Assembly: GCA_965603495.1 (NCBI GenBank)
Contig: CBFDDF010000001.1
Span: forward strand, 496,001-560,000
Length of the DNA stretch: 64,000 bases
DNA from: Thiomicrorhabdus sp965603495
GTDB taxonomy: Bacteria; Pseudomonadota; Gammaproteobacteria; Thiomicrospirales; Thiomicrospiraceae
Direction of reading: 5' to 3'
In this document: one piece after another, positions 51,119-59,772 of the stretch
How positions within the stretch are numbered: position 1 is the first letter of the stretch
Layout of the letters: each line of letters opens with the position of its first letter
The notes under the pieces: model-generated
Told to the model about the DNA's origin: nothing
The model's database searches: none
The model's input: only the letters and a program-made list of their open reading frames with translations
Position numbers and translations under genes: made by a program

Positions 51119-52210
51119 ATGGCAATTAAATGTGGAATCGTTGGATTACCAAACGTTGGAAAATCTACGCTATTTAATGCGTTAACGAACGCAGGAATTG
51201 AATCTGCTAACTACCCATTCTGTACTATTGAGCCGAATGTCGGTGTTGTGGCAGTGCCTGATGCCCGTGAAACGGCTTTGGCTGCAATCGTCAATCCAGA
51301 ACGCGTCATGTCTGCGACCGTAGATTTTATGGATATCGCTGGTCTGGTTGAAGGCGCTTCTAAAGGCGAGGGTTTAGGTAATAAATTTTTAGCCAATATC
51401 CGTGAAACGGATGCTATCGTGCAAGTTGTTCGTTGTTTTGAGAATGATGATATTGTGCATGTCGCCGGTAAAGTAGATCCTATTAACGATATTGAAATCA
51501 TCAATATGGAACTGGCATTGGCCGATATGGAATCAATCGACAAAGCGATTTCAAAAGTTAAGCGTATTGCCAATAGTGGTGACAAAGTGGCGGCAGCACG
51601 TTACGCGCTACTTGAAAAGATATCAGAGAAAATTCAAGACGGCACGTTGATTCGTCTAATGGGTTTAACGGAGGAGGAGTTACTAGAGCTTCAAGATTTA
51701 CACCTGTTGACCGTTAAGCCGATGATGTATATAGCGAACGTCAATGAAGATGGTTTTGAAAACAATCCGCTGCTAGACGCGGTCACTGAGTTAGCCGATA
51801 AACAAGGCGCTATCGTCGTCGCAGTTTGTGCGGCACTCGAAGAAGAGATTGCGGAGTTGGATGAAGAAGACAAAGCAGATTTCTTAGAAGGAATGGGTCA
51901 AGATGAGCCAGGTCTAAATCGTGTAATTCGTGCTGGCTACGAGTTGCTAGGGTTGCAAACGTACTTCACTGCCGGTGTTAAAGAAGTGCGTGCCTGGACG
52001 GTCAAGAAGGGCGCGACAGCACCTCAGGCAGCTGGCGTGATTCACACCGACTTCGAAAAAGGCTTTATCCGTGCAGAAGTCACTGCCTATGAAGACTTTA
52101 TTCAATTTAAGGGGGATGCCGGTGCTAAAACAGCTGGTAAGCAGCGTTTAGAAGGTAAAGAATATATTGTCAAAGATGGCGATGTTATGCATTTCCGCTT
52201 TAACGTCTAA
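51119..52210 (+). CDS. ychF: Ribosome-binding ATPase YchF
   Basis: A GTPase-fold protein that prefers ATP and is linked to translation and oxidative stress. The P-loop is GLPNVGKST, and switch/G3 motif DIAGLVEGASKGEGLG follows. The specificity motif NVNE replaces the usual NKxD, explaining the ATP preference. A C-terminal TGS domain ends it (AEVTAYEDFIQFKGD). At 363 residues it has the standard length. GGAGAG precedes the ATG. Confidence 0.97.
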   Translation: MAIKCGIVGLPNVGKSTLFNALTNAGIESANYPFCTIEPNVGVVAVPDARETALAAIVNPERVMSATVDFMDIAGLVEGASKGEGLGNKFLANIRETDAIVQVVRCFENDDIVHVAGKVDPINDIEIINMELALADMESIDKAISKVKRIANSGDKVAAARYALLEKISEKIQDGTLIRLMGLTEEELLELQDLHLLTVKPMMYIANVNEDGFENNPLLDAVTELADKQGAIVVAVCAALEEEIAELDEEDKADFLEGMGQDEPGLNRVIRAGYELLGLQTYFTAGVKEVRAWTVKKGATAPQAAGVIHTDFEKGFIRAEVTAYEDFIQFKGDAGAKTAGKQRLEGKEYIVKDGDVMHFRFNV

Positions 52211-52281
52211 ATATTATTGTCTGAGCTTGATTTACAAGTCTCAAATGATGGTAAATCAGTTCAGTCATTATTTTCAATTTG

Positions 52282-52293
52282 ACCAGGCCTGGT
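52282..52293. repeat. Iterated palindrome between ychF and tRNA-Met
   Basis: ACCAGGCCTGGT with partly symmetrical flanks (CAATTTG / TAGATTG), about 70 bases after the ychF stop. Confidence 0.93.
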
Positions 52294-52329
52294 TAGATTG
52301 AAAAAAACGCAATAAAACCCCGTATAGTG

Positions 52330-52357
52330 TTGACATATATCTTGAAGGTTCTATAAT
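52330..52357 (+). promoter_or_regulatory. Strong promoter of tRNA-Met
   Basis: Consensus TTGACA (52330-52335) and TATAAT (52352-52357) with a 16-base spacer, 12 bases before the tRNA. Confidence 0.9.
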
Positions 52358-52369
52358 ACGCGCACATTT

Positions 52370-52446
52370 GGCTACATAGCTCAGCTGGTTAGAGCACATC
52401 ACTCATAATGATGGGGTCCCAGGTTCAAATCCCGGTGTAGCCACCA
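52370..52446 (+). tRNA. tRNA-Met (anticodon CAT)
   Basis: Cloverleaf: acceptor GGCTACA / TGTAGCC, D-arm GCTC-AGCTGGTTA-GAGC, anticodon loop CTCATAA with CAT, T-arm CCAGG-TTCAAAT-CCCGG with one mismatch. The CCA is encoded. The acceptor pairs fully at position 1, and the anticodon stem lacks three G-C pairs, so it is the elongator type. Confidence 0.93.
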
Positions 52447-52451
52447 TATTC

Positions 52452-52489
52452 AAAAGCCCGCGTTTACTTCTGTAAGTGCGGGCTTTTTT
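52452..52489. terminator. Terminator of tRNA-Met
   Basis: AAAAGCCCGC / GCGGGCTTTT with an extended inner stem (TACTT / AAGTG partly) and six T. It works in the plus direction and possibly both. Confidence 0.92.
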
Positions 52490-52714
52490 GTTTTCTTTTA
52501 AAAGCTTATTTCTTCCATTAATTGATCTTACTCAATATCATCTTTGTTTTAATCTTATCGTCAGAGTTAGTGCTGTGCTGGAGGGCTTATTTCGTTTAAA
52601 ATGTATAGAACTCTGTAAATGGTAATTATTTACATAGTGGTGTGCTGTTGCCACTTTAGTTTTTTCGGGCTGTTCAATGAGTGATTTGTGTAATGAGTGG
52701 TTGTTGGTAACATA

Positions 52715-54772
52715 ATGTTTTATATCAAAATTGTAATGAGCTTTGTTGTGGTGTCCATGCTTGCTAGTTGTGGTGGAGGCGGTGGCGGCGACTCAGATCC
52801 TGTGCCCGTGGCTATTACGACTCCGATAGCTGCCGATGATCGTTATACGCTTGATACGGATGAGCCTATCGGAGGGAATCTGGGTGCTAATGACACGCTT
52901 AGTGTTGATGGAGGAAATATCTGGGCGTTAGCCACTAACCCTGCTCAGGGAAGCGCTGTGGTGAATAGTAATGGCAGTTTTACATATTATCCAGCACTAG
53001 GGTTTGTAGGTACTGACAGCTTTATTTATACTCTGACGGATGTCGATGGCGATTCTGATCGTGCGACAGTGACTTTGTTGATTAGTCCAATAGAGGCTTT
53101 TAATGATCCATTAATGAGTGATCAATGGTATTTAGAGAACACTGGTCAAGTAACGATTACGGGCACTGGTACTGCTGGTGCAGATATTGGTGCAATGGGT
53201 GCGTTACTCGGTACTGATCGTTATGCTCAAGGTTATACTGGGAATGGTATTGAAATTGCCATTATTGATACAGGGTTAGAGATAGCACATGCGGATTTAA
53301 ATTCGAATGTCGTTTTGAATGGCTCTTATAATTTTTCTTATCCCAATAACACTAAAGGTTTGTTTGACCCGACAGCGACTAATACGGATGGGGATCACGG
53401 TACGGGTGTGGCTGGTTTAGCAGGCGCACGTGGTGGGAATGAACTGGGTATCTGGGGCGTTGCTCCCAGTGTTGAATTAAAAGGTTTTAATTTTCTAGCC
53501 ACGCAAGAATTTAATGAAGAGCTGGCTTCGCTTGGTTATAAACCATCAGCGGATACTTTTACAGGATTAACTTCTATAGAGGTTGATATCTTCAATAAAA
53601 GCTATGGTCGTAACTCTGACATCACGCCAGTAGGCAGTGAATTAGCCTACTACGATTCTTTAATCGGTGCCATGGAGTGGGGCGCTAATAATCTGCGTTC
53701 TGGCAAAGGGGCTATTTACGTTAAGGCTGGTGGTAATGAGTTTTCTGGAGGCGATGCCTTTACAGTCGCAGAGTGTCAGCAAGCGATTGATAATAATTTA
53801 ACATGTTATAGCCTCAATATGGAAATGGAACATGCCTCACCTTATCAAATGGTTGTAGGGGCGTTTAATGCAGATGATGTTCGATCCAGTTACTCTAATA
53901 CTGGTTCTGCATTATGGTTGGTAGCGCCAGGAGGAGATTTTTCTTCTCCTCCTTCAATACTGACGACCGATCAAAGTGGTTGTAGCAGTGGTTATAGTAA
54001 AATCAGTGTTGGTTATGATCTAACTTGTGATTATTATGTTGGGTTTAACGGCACTTCAGCCGCTACACCAATGGTCAGTGGGGCGGTCGCGTTATTATTG
54101 GAAGCACATCCAAATTTAAACTGGCGTGAAGTTAAGCATATTTTAGCGACGACGGCTCGGAAGTTAGAGTCTGGACTCACTTCTATATCAGGCAGTGGTG
54201 TAGTGTTGGAAGCGGGGTGGGTAACCAATGCTGCAATACCTACTGGTTATGACTACAGCAATGCCTATGGATTTGGTGCGGTAGATATTGATGCAGCGAT
54301 GACCATGGCGTTACAGTGGAAAACAGACTCTACCACTTTACCTGCATTGCAAACGGTTACCAAAGGGCCTTTTTTATTGTCTAGTAGTAACGATATTCCT
54401 GATAACAGTGCCACAGGCTTATCTAAAACAACCAGTGTGAGTCAAACACATATTGCTGAAAGTGTGGTCTTAACCTTGACTATTGAGGGTTTGGATAGTA
54501 ATGCAAATGGTTCAGTTAGTCATAATATCGATATCAGCGATTATCAAATTATTTTGAGGTCGCCACGAAATATCGAAAGTATTCTGTTAACGCCATTTAA
54601 TGCCTATCAAGCACATTATGATATGACAGACTTGACCTTAATCAGTCATGCTTTCTATGGTGAAACGATCGATGGTACCTGGACACTTATTATCAGGGAT
54701 TTAGATAATACAGTGGATGGTGTCGGGCTTGGTGAACTCACCAAATGGTCACTTAAATTTTATGGACATTAA
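52715..54772 (+). CDS. Subtilisin-like (S8) serine protease lipoprotein with Ig-like and P domains
   Basis: A secreted, lipid-anchored protease. The lipobox SMLASC comes early, followed by a Gly-rich linker. A cadherin/Ig-like domain follows (GSFTYYPALGFVGTDSFIYTLTD). The catalytic triad is Asp in AIIDTG, His in GDHGTGVAG and Ser in GFNGTSAATPMVSG, with oxyanion Asn in KAGGNE. A C-terminal P domain closes it (GTWTLIIRDLDN, LTKWSLKFYGH). No N-terminal I9-type propeptide is visible; the next gene, two bases later, may supply it. I chose the ATG at 52715; a GTG at 52697 is possible. About 685 residues. Confidence 0.9.
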   Translation: MFYIKIVMSFVVVSMLASCGGGGGGDSDPVPVAITTPIAADDRYTLDTDEPIGGNLGANDTLSVDGGNIWALATNPAQGSAVVNSNGSFTYYPALGFVGTDSFIYTLTDVDGDSDRATVTLLISPIEAFNDPLMSDQWYLENTGQVTITGTGTAGADIGAMGALLGTDRYAQGYTGNGIEIAIIDTGLEIAHADLNSNVVLNGSYNFSYPNNTKGLFDPTATNTDGDHGTGVAGLAGARGGNELGIWGVAPSVELKGFNFLATQEFNEELASLGYKPSADTFTGLTSIEVDIFNKSYGRNSDITPVGSELAYYDSLIGAMEWGANNLRSGKGAIYVKAGGNEFSGGDAFTVAECQQAIDNNLTCYSLNMEMEHASPYQMVVGAFNADDVRSSYSNTGSALWLVAPGGDFSSPPSILTTDQSGCSSGYSKISVGYDLTCDYYVGFNGTSAATPMVSGAVALLLEAHPNLNWREVKHILATTARKLESGLTSISGSGVVLEAGWVTNAAIPTGYDYSNAYGFGAVDIDAAMTMALQWKTDSTTLPALQTVTKGPFLLSSSNDIPDNSATGLSKTTSVSQTHIAESVVLTLTIEGLDSNANGSVSHNIDISDYQIILRSPRNIESILLTPFNAYQAHYDMTDLTLISHAFYGETIDGTWTLIIRDLDNTVDGVGLGELTKWSLKFYGH

Positions 54773-54774
54773 TC

Positions 54775-55353
54775 ATGCTTACAAATCAAAAGAATAATCT
54801 ACTACGCGCGTTTATCCTATTTTTGGGTCTATCGATAAGTTACCAGGCCTGGTCGTTTGGTGAGCCTTGCTTTAAGGTCGCGACAAAGGCAGGAGCGCAT
54901 ACCTATCAACCTGAACCGAAACGTATCGCCAGCTTATTACCACTTGCACAGTTACCCATAGAGTTTGAACTCACCTTATTGGAACGCAACGGTGCTTGGC
55001 ATATTTATCGAACAGCAGAGTCTTGGTTTTCGGCAGAAACTTGTGCGCCTTTACAGAAGGTGTATAAGGGGAAAGTCTATGACTTTATGCCGGTGTTATT
55101 GAATAAACAATCCGGTTCGAGTGCGGTGATTATAGGCAGCTTGATTATTAAGAGTTACCAAGAAGATGATTTGCATACGATTGAATCGACTTATGGTTTT
55201 AAAATGCTGACACAACTGCCAAACCCACGCATGGCGATATTTGATGTGAAGCCGACGACTTCATATGATTTGCTGTTGGAAACGTTAGAAATTGATAAAG
55301 ACATTGAGTATGCGGTGCCTTTATTCAGTGAGCCACGTTATAGGACTCGTTAG
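54775..55353 (+). CDS. Secreted protein, possible detached subtilase propeptide or inhibitor
   Basis: A 192-residue protein with a signal peptide (ending near YQAWS). It starts two bases after the S8 protease stop, so the pair is cotranslated. The C-terminal 60 residues (IESTYGFKMLTQLPNPRMAIFDV ... EIDKDIEYAVPLF) resemble subtilase propeptide or I9-like domains, which end with a strand placed at the protease active site. The N-terminal half is not recognised. Function as chaperone or inhibitor of the neighbour is an inference. The signal peptide contains an exact palindrome copy (54842-54853). Confidence 0.6.
   Translation: MLTNQKNNLLRAFILFLGLSISYQAWSFGEPCFKVATKAGAHTYQPEPKRIASLLPLAQLPIEFELTLLERNGAWHIYRTAESWFSAETCAPLQKVYKGKVYDFMPVLLNKQSGSSAVIIGSLIIKSYQEDDLHTIESTYGFKMLTQLPNPRMAIFDVKPTTSYDLLLETLEIDKDIEYAVPLFSEPRYRTR
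54842..54853. repeat. Iterated palindrome inside a signal-peptide coding region
   Basis: ACCAGGCCTGGT, read as part of Tyr-Gln-Ala-Trp-Ser. Confidence 0.95.
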
Positions 55354-55462
55354 TAGCCACTCTTTAGTCGAGGATAAGATGGCTGTTTAAGGATGTCTGA
55401 TGACAAGCATGAGTGTTCCACGTGAATCAAATTTTATAGTGCTGCTTTAACGCTCTGGAAAT

Positions 55463-55501
55463 AAAAAAGCCAGGTATTCAATTGAATACCTGGCTTTTTT
55501 T
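55463..55501. terminator. Bidirectional terminator
   Basis: A fully palindromic hairpin whose stem is AGCCAGGTATTCAA with a perfect complement, bounded by A and T runs. It serves the protease operon and the leftward thioredoxin gene. Confidence 0.93.
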
Positions 55502-55564
55502 GTATTGAAAGTGAGGCCTTATAGAAATTAAGGGATCTTTTGTTAAAGTCTCATGACTTTTAAA

Positions 55565-56095
55565 TCAATAGCTTACTTTGCTTTCTTCGACCATTTTGTA
55601 GATATCAACCCGTTTTGGGTTGCCTAAGGCCTTTAGAGCCTGGTTGAGCGATCTTTCTAAATTACCTGGATAAAACTCTTCTAGGGTTAAGCCAATAATC
55701 GGTTCTGCAATCTGTTCGCCCTTGCTGTTAAAAAACAACGTAGTCGGTGCGACTTTAACGCCAAGGCTTGGACCATAAGCCTTCATCTCGATATCATTAC
55801 CCGCGAAATCTTTCATCATCCAATGGGCTTTATCCAACAGCAGTTGTCTAAACGCACCATATTCTTCTAAATCAGTGGTCACAAACAACGGTTCGAGAAT
55901 GTTTTCTTCTAATTTTTTGCAGTAGTTACACCAGGTAGCCGTTACAAAAATAACAATCGGCACTTGATGTTTTTCGGCGGTGGTGGCGGTTTTTTGTAAA
56001 TCTACGGCCAGCGGTAAGTATCCGCTGGCATTAGCTTGCAGGGTAGTAAAAGCAAGCATAAGAGAAATCATGAGTGTCTTGAGTTGTCTGTTCAT
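55565..56095 (-). CDS. Periplasmic thioredoxin-fold protein
   Basis: A 176-residue secreted protein (signal peptide ending near ANA) with the redox motif ATWCNYCKKLEE and cis-Pro in VAPTTLFF. It resembles SoxW- or DsbD-C-terminal-like thioredoxins, and the second Cys suggests a disulfide reductase role in the periplasm. The partner is unknown. It stands alone between two terminators and ubiB. Confidence 0.82.
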   Translation of the reverse strand: MNRQLKTLMISLMLAFTTLQANASGYLPLAVDLQKTATTAEKHQVPIVIFVTATWCNYCKKLEENILEPLFVTTDLEEYGAFRQLLLDKAHWMMKDFAGNDIEMKAYGPSLGVKVAPTTLFFNSKGEQIAEPIIGLTLEEFYPGNLERSLNQALKALGNPKRVDIYKMVEESKVSY

Positions 56096-56216
56096 AATGC
56101 TAATCCTAGTTGGTTTAGTTTCTCTAATTTTATTACGTGTGTACTTAAAGGCAATACAATCTTGTTTTTTTTATGAATAACGGCCACATGGTTTATGGCT
56201 TGATTACCCGGAAATC

Positions 56217-57839
56217 TTACTTTTTAATAATAAAATAAGCCCCAAGGACAATCAGTAAGACTTGTAACCAACTTTCATTTATCCATTCTTGATTGACCAG
56301 GCCTGGTAATAATGCAAATAGGATAATCAGTACTCCAATCGTGCGATTACGCTGAGCGGTGGTTTGCGCTTCAATCTGTTTCTCTAAACGTGCGATCTGA
56401 TCTGATTGTTGATGCATGTCCATGTGCGCTAGTTTGTTTAAACTGGCATGAAGTAGGCCTGGTAATTGTGGGGCTTGTTCAATCCAGAAAGGCAGATTGG
56501 CTTTAATGTTTTTGACCAGACCTTTTGGACCCACTCGCTCTTGCATCCAATCTTCTAAGAAAGGTTTAGCAGTATCCCAGAGATCAAGTTCATCATCTAA
56601 CTGACGACCTAATCCTTCAATATTCAGGAGGGTTTTTTGCAGTAACACTAATTGTGGTTGTACTTCCATGCCAAAACGACGGGCGGTTTGGAAAAGACGC
56701 ATTAACACTAAACCGAAAGAGATGTCTTTTAGCGGGCGATCCCAGATAGGTTCGCAGACAGAGCGAATAGCAGATTCAAACTCATTAACACGCGTGCCTT
56801 TTGGTACCCACTCAGATTCAATGTGTAGCTCTGAGACTCGTAGATAATCACGATTAAAGAAGGCTAAAAAGTTCTCTGCTAAGTAGCGTTGATCATCTGG
56901 CGCCAGCGTACCCATAATGCCGAAGTCGATGGCAGCATAACGACCATCCGGCAGAACAAAGATATTGCCAGGATGCATGTCAGCATGGAAAAAGTTGTGC
57001 TTAAAGACTTGGGTAAAGAAGATGACCACTCCTTTTGCAGACAGGTCCGTTAAATCAATCCCGGCTTCAATCAGTTTCTCAGTCTCACTGATGCGAATAC
57101 CATAGATACGTTCCATGGTCATCACGCTCTGGCTGGTGTGTGACCAATAAATTTCAGGCACATACAGCAAATCAGAATCTTCAAAGTTACGTCTAAGCTG
57201 AGTGGCATTGGCGGCTTCACGCATCATGTCGAGTTCATCAAGAATGGTTTTTTCGAACTCGGCAACGACTTCGACGGGGTGTAGGCGTTTAGCGATTTGC
57301 ACGGCGGCTTCAAACAGCTTGGCTAAGCCGAACATAATGGCGACATCTTGTTCGATGACTGGCTTGATGTCCGGTCTGACGACTTTGACCACTACTTCTG
57401 TGCCTGTGTGTAGGGTTGCTGCATGGACTTGCGCAATGGAGGCCGAAGCCATCGGAATTGGATCGAACTCAGCAAAAGCCTCTTCGACCGTTTGCTTTAA
57501 GCCTTCTTCAATCAACTGTTTCGAATGAACTTCATCAAACGGTGGACAGTCATCCTGAAGTTTAACCAACTCTATAGAGATGTCGTGGGGCAAGAGATCT
57601 TTACGGGTAGAGAGCGCTTGGCCAAACTTAATGAAAATAGGGCCAAGTTCTTCGAGTGCCAGGCGGATTTGTTCACCACGACTGGCGGCTGATTTTTTAC
57701 GCCAGTTCCAGGGGAAAATAAGGTTCAGCCATATTAACCAGCTATATTTGGTATCGGTTAAAACCATCTTATCGATTTGATAATAGGTTAAAACGCGATT
57801 GATCTTAATCATGCGGAAAAATTGTTTAATTGGCTTCAT
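56217..57839 (-). CDS. ubiB: Ubiquinone biosynthesis protein UbiB
   Basis: An ADCK/UbiB-family atypical kinase needed for ubiquinone synthesis. The KxGQ-type motif is IKFGQALSTRKDLLP, with a Ala-rich loop MASASIAQVHAA and HADMHPGNIFVLPDG for nucleotide binding. The C-terminus carries two membrane helices (IGVLIILFALLPGLV, VLLIVLGAYFII). At 540 residues it has the expected length. The order ubiE-ubiJ-ubiB is classic. An exact palindrome (56296-56307) encodes PGLVN in the first C-terminal helix. Confidence 0.95.
   Translation of the reverse strand: MKPIKQFFRMIKINRVLTYYQIDKMVLTDTKYSWLIWLNLIFPWNWRKKSAASRGEQIRLALEELGPIFIKFGQALSTRKDLLPHDISIELVKLQDDCPPFDEVHSKQLIEEGLKQTVEEAFAEFDPIPMASASIAQVHAATLHTGTEVVVKVVRPDIKPVIEQDVAIMFGLAKLFEAAVQIAKRLHPVEVVAEFEKTILDELDMMREAANATQLRRNFEDSDLLYVPEIYWSHTSQSVMTMERIYGIRISETEKLIEAGIDLTDLSAKGVVIFFTQVFKHNFFHADMHPGNIFVLPDGRYAAIDFGIMGTLAPDDQRYLAENFLAFFNRDYLRVSELHIESEWVPKGTRVNEFESAIRSVCEPIWDRPLKDISFGLVLMRLFQTARRFGMEVQPQLVLLQKTLLNIEGLGRQLDDELDLWDTAKPFLEDWMQERVGPKGLVKNIKANLPFWIEQAPQLPGLLHASLNKLAHMDMHQQSDQIARLEKQIEAQTTAQRNRTIGVLIILFALLPGLVNQEWINESWLQVLLIVLGAYFIIKK
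56296..56307. repeat. Iterated palindrome inside ubiB
   Basis: ACCAGGCCTGGT, read on the minus strand as Pro-Gly-Leu-Val in the C-terminal membrane part; a degraded second copy lies at 56455. Confidence 0.95.
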
Positions 57840-57903
57840 GCTGAATTATCTTTAATAGTGTTTGGTTTAGATGCGTTTTACGGCGAGTGGTTTAAGACTG
57901 GCA

Positions 57904-58509
57904 TCATGCTTTTGCAAGCAAGGCCTCAATGCGTATCGCCAACTGGTCAACTTCATCCTGGGTTTGCTGTACTTTTTGCGCAAAGTGTTTCACTTGGCTT
58001 TGGGTCGGTAGGGTATTGATCTCAAACTGTAGATACTCTTTAACCGTTTCACCAAGGTTGTTTTTGGTGGTTTGCTTTTGCTCAAAAAAACTGCGAATGC
58101 CGTGGCCGATTTTAAACGCGACTAAATCACCCGTGTAATGCGATAGGTGTTCTTCCCAGTCAATATCCAGACCACAAAGCCCATCGATAAATTGCAAAGC
58201 AATGCTTTCATCTCCTTTAATCGAACTGGTAGGCAAGGAACGATTCAATGGCAGGCTCATGAAATCAAATAAAGTGCATTCTAAGGCGGCATCCGGCTCG
58301 CCGGTCAATTGGTTTTGGACGCTGACCATATAGTTGGTAAACAAAAAATACAGAGGCGAAGTGATCGGTGTCAAAGTGACCTTAATCACTTTGTCTTCTA
58401 ATGCTTTAAAAGCTTGCCCTTTCTGTTCATCTAAACGAATCGCGGTATTTAAAACCGATTCAATGGTTTTCGATAAAGAAATATTCACCAGGCCTGGTTG
58501 GTTGTTCAT
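57904..58509 (-). CDS. ubiJ: Ubiquinone biosynthesis accessory factor UbiJ
   Basis: An SCP2-domain lipid-binding protein that helps assemble the Ubi complex with UbiK. It is recognised by position between ubiE and ubiB, the SCP2-like N-terminal half and the helical C-terminal tail (QQTQDEVDQLAIRIEALLAK). I chose the ATG at 58509, which lines up with the E. coli start; the longer frame from 58593 overlaps ubiE. Near the start the palindrome (58487-58498) encodes QPGLVN. Confidence 0.85.
   Translation of the reverse strand: MNNQPGLVNISLSKTIESVLNTAIRLDEQKGQAFKALEDKVIKVTLTPITSPLYFLFTNYMVSVQNQLTGEPDAALECTLFDFMSLPLNRSLPTSSIKGDESIALQFIDGLCGLDIDWEEHLSHYTGDLVAFKIGHGIRSFFEQKQTTKNNLGETVKEYLQFEINTLPTQSQVKHFAQKVQQTQDEVDQLAIRIEALLAKA
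58487..58498. repeat. Iterated palindrome inside ubiJ
   Basis: ACCAGGCCTGGT, read on the minus strand as Pro-Gly-Leu-Val close to the start of UbiJ. Confidence 0.95.
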
Positions 58510-58564
58510 AGTTAAACTCGTGTAGTAATCGGTGTTTGCTAAATGAATTGATTCAGCTGGATTA

Positions 58565-59317
58565 TTAGTACTTCCAGCCTCGGTGTAGCGCAACTATCCC
58601 TTCGGACATATTGAGATATTCCGCTTTATCAAACCCCGCATTTAACATCATCTGTTTAAGGGTATCTTGGTCTGGATGCATGCGAATCGACTCCGCTAAA
58701 TACTGATAGCTATCTTCATCATTGGCAATTAACTTACCCATTTTAGGCAGGATATTAAAGGAATAGAAATCATAGAACTTCGCAAACAGCGGTTGGGTGA
58801 CTTTAGAGAATTCTAAAATCATCAACTGGCCACCGGGTTTTAAGACGCGGTAAAGTTCTTCAAGTGCTTTGTCTTTATTGGTGACGTTACGCAAACCGAA
58901 AGCGATGGTGCAGACATCAAAGGTGTTGTCTGGAAACGCCAAGGCTTCTGCATTGGTGATGGTGTATTCAACATTACCCGCGATGCCGGCATTGATTAAA
59001 CGGTCACGGCCGACACGCACCATGCTTTCGTTAATATCCGCTAATACCACTCGCCCAGTTTTACCGACACGTTTGGCAAAGGCTTTGGTTAAATCGCCCG
59101 TGCCGCCCGCTAAATCCAACACCACATTGCCGGGGCGGATGCCACTGAGTTCAATGGTATGGCGTTTCCACAAACGGTGCACACCCATCGACATAACATC
59201 GTTCATAATGTCGTAGTTGCTTGAGACTGAGTCAAACACGCCTTTGACCTTTTTGACTTTTTCTTCTAACGGAACTTCCGCAAATCCGAAATCGATGGTT
59301 TGTTTGTTTTGACTCAT
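58565..59317 (-). CDS. ubiE: Ubiquinone/menaquinone methyltransferase UbiE
   Basis: C-methyltransferase of the quinone pathway. FGFAEVPLEEKVKKVKGVFDSV starts it; SAM motif VLDLAGGTGDL; then ADINESMVRVGRDR and FDVCTIAFGLRNVTNKDKAL; end motif SEGIVALHRGWKY. At 250 residues it has the usual length. It lies in the leftward run hslU-DUF971-ubiE-ubiJ-ubiB. Confidence 0.97.
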   Translation of the reverse strand: MSQNKQTIDFGFAEVPLEEKVKKVKGVFDSVSSNYDIMNDVMSMGVHRLWKRHTIELSGIRPGNVVLDLAGGTGDLTKAFAKRVGKTGRVVLADINESMVRVGRDRLINAGIAGNVEYTITNAEALAFPDNTFDVCTIAFGLRNVTNKDKALEELYRVLKPGGQLMILEFSKVTQPLFAKFYDFYSFNILPKMGKLIANDEDSYQYLAESIRMHPDQDTLKQMMLNAGFDKAEYLNMSEGIVALHRGWKY

Positions 59318-59362
59318 AATATGAACTCTTTAGTTACGTCTTGATTAGTTTTTCAGCAATGC

Positions 59363-59752
59363 TTAACGATTCTGTTGTTTGAGCTTATCTAACTCAGGAT
59401 GTTGATGTCCGGCGCGCATTAAGCGGCGTAAATAATCCACCCAGTAATCGGGTTGGTTTTTACCGAGATCATATAATCGTTGCCAAGTATAAATGCCGCT
59501 GTCGTGTCCATCGCTAAAGTGCAATTTTACCGCATAGTTGCCGACTGGCGTAATGTCATCAATAGCGACATCTTGTTTGCCCACTTGCAGAACTTCTTGG
59601 CCCGGCGCATGGCCGGTGACTTCAGCGGACTGTGAATAAACACGCAGATATTCACAGCTTAACTCAAAGACTTCACCACTGTCGAAATGAATCTCTAGTT
59701 TACGCGAAGCTTGGTGTAGTTTTATATCGGTTAGATTTGGAGTCGTGGACAT
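59363..59752 (-). CDS. DUF971 / gamma-butyrobetaine-hydroxylase N-terminal-like protein
   Basis: A 129-residue single DUF971 domain: LHQASRKLEIHFDSGEVFELSCEYLRV with VGNYAVKLHFSDGHDSGIYTWQRLYDLG. The function is unknown; such proteins often lie beside hslU or ubiE, as here. I chose the ATG at 59752; a TTG at 59761 would add three residues. It lies 20 bases after hslU on the same strand. Confidence 0.88.
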   Translation of the reverse strand: MSTTPNLTDIKLHQASRKLEIHFDSGEVFELSCEYLRVYSQSAEVTGHAPGQEVLQVGKQDVAIDDITPVGNYAVKLHFSDGHDSGIYTWQRLYDLGKNQPDYWVDYLRRLMRAGHQHPELDKLKQQNR

Positions 59753-59772
59753 AAGTTTCAATTGCCAATTCG

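Noticed and set aside
14272..58498. REP/RAYT-type repeats as an explanation of the palindrome
   Set aside because: REP sequences carry a GTAG-type foot and imperfect stems; this core has neither, and no RAYT transposase gene is present in the window.
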